From the NCBI GenBank assembly GCA_025928415.1, contig JAICJK010000192.1, forward strand, positions 1 through 5,653: 5,653 nt of DNA, given 5' to 3'. The notes under the pieces are model-generated. The model saw only the letters and a list, made by a program, of their open reading frames with translations, was not told the origin of the DNA and did not search any database. Source of the DNA: Solirubrobacteraceae bacterium (GTDB lineage: Bacteria > Actinomycetota > Thermoleophilia > Solirubrobacterales > Solirubrobacteraceae). Positions 5,193-5,653 of this stretch are shown in pieces; positions within the stretch are counted from its first letter, which is position 1; every line of letters starts with the position of its first letter. The position numbers and the translations under genes are program-made.

Positions 5193-5653
5193 CTACGCCG
5201 CGCGGCTGATCGGCGTGGCCTGCGCGAGCGTCGCGGTCACGACGATCCGCTTGGCGGCCGAGTACAGCGGGTGGCAGGCGGTGAGGACGATCCGCTGGCC
5301 GGCGACCGGCCTGAGGACGCTCGTGGTCTGCGGCGACACGATCTGCGTGCGCTGCACGCGGTAGGTGAAGCGCCCGTAGGGCATGCGGGCGATGATGCGG
5401 TCGCCCTTGCGCAGCTCGTCGAGCTTGCGGAACGGCGCGGCGTAGGTGGTGCGGTGCCCGGCGACGCCGAAGGTGCCGGTCTGCCCGGGCAGCGCGGTGC
5501 CGTCGTAGTGGCCGGGGCCGCGGCTGAGGTCGCCGGCCTGCGTCCCCTGCAGCACCACGAGCTTCTTGCCGATCGCGGGGATCGTCAGCTGCCCGACGGG
5601 GTCGCCGTCGTGCGCGCGCGCGCCGAGGCGCCGGGCGGCGCGCGCCATCGCGA
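5193..5653 (-). CDS. Class E sortase, N-terminus cut by window edge
   Basis: Transpeptidase that cleaves a C-terminal sorting motif (usually LAxTG for class E, from family knowledge) and joins the protein to the cell wall or a pilin. The sortase beta-barrel domain is complete from GQLTIPAIG (19-27, counting from ATG 5648) onward. Catalytic His65 lies in GVAGHRT, Cys125 in LTACHPLYSAAKR and Arg134 at the end of that motif. The tyrosine after the Cys (TACHPxYS) is the class E mark. The reading frame stays open to the window end through ATG 5648, and no membrane anchor is visible before the catalytic domain, so the real start with its transmembrane segment lies beyond 5653. The stop is TAG at 5193. 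No protein in this window carries a sorting signal, so its substrates are elsewhere. Confidence 0.93.
   Translation of the reverse strand, partial: AMARAARRLGARAHDGDPVGQLTIPAIGKKLVVLQGTQAGDLSRGPGHYDGTALPGQTGTFGVAGHRTTYAAPFRKLDELRKGDRIIARMPYGRFTYRVQRTQIVSPQTTSVLRPVAGQRIVLTACHPLYSAAKRIVVTATLAQATPISRAA

Noticed and set aside
1..5653. CRISPR array, insertion sequence, toxin-antitoxin or defence system
   Set aside because: No spaced direct repeats, transposase, integrase or paired small toxin/antitoxin genes are visible; all coding space is taken by ordinary chromosomal families.

Overview
The window is a very GC-rich stretch of bacterial chromosome with dense, short-spaced genes and almost no AT-rich DNA. 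Gene content points to a high-GC actinobacterium. It holds a two-domain rhodanese closely resembling mycobacterial CysA2, a sortase with the actinobacterial class E motif TACHPxYSAxxR, a YkwD-like CAP protein and a tRNA without encoded CCA. The Arg-rich secreted proteins and the gene mix would suit the Thermoleophilia/Solirubrobacterales, but that placement is an inference from style, not a proof.

Layout. (1) Positions 2-844, plus strand: sulfurtransferase. A strong GC hairpin (874-907) lies between it and the next, convergent gene. (2) Positions 3811-937, minus strand: four closely spaced genes read leftward, CAP-domain secreted protein, DUF1015 protein, OsmC-family peroxide/redox protein and a NUDIX hydrolase of the CoA-pyrophosphatase type. 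Gaps are 15 nt, 33 nt and a 29-nt overlap, so they could be one transcript. A perfect 14-bp palindrome sits between plausible -35 and -10 boxes in front of the OsmC gene, which suggests a separately regulated internal promoter. (3) Positions 3812-4029: non-coding, with an imperfect inverted repeat and a possible -10 box, followed by tRNA-Pro(UGG) at 4030-4103 on the plus strand. (4) Positions 5096-4134, minus strand: a secreted zinc metalloprotease with an HExxHxxGxxH motif and an unusual Arg/His/Gly repeat insert. (5) Positions 5653-5193, minus strand: the catalytic part of a class E sortase, cut by the window edge.

Functionally the window mixes cell-envelope genes (sortase, metalloprotease, CAP protein) with sulfur, thiol and CoA/nucleotide housekeeping (rhodanese, OsmC, NUDIX). 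I see no mobile element, CRISPR array, toxin-antitoxin or defence system. The most interesting items are the palindromic operator candidate at OsmC, the four-unit basic repeat in the metalloprotease, and the inverted repeat abutting the tRNA. Most genes lack a clear Shine-Dalgarno sequence, so several may be translated from leaderless or weakly led mRNAs.
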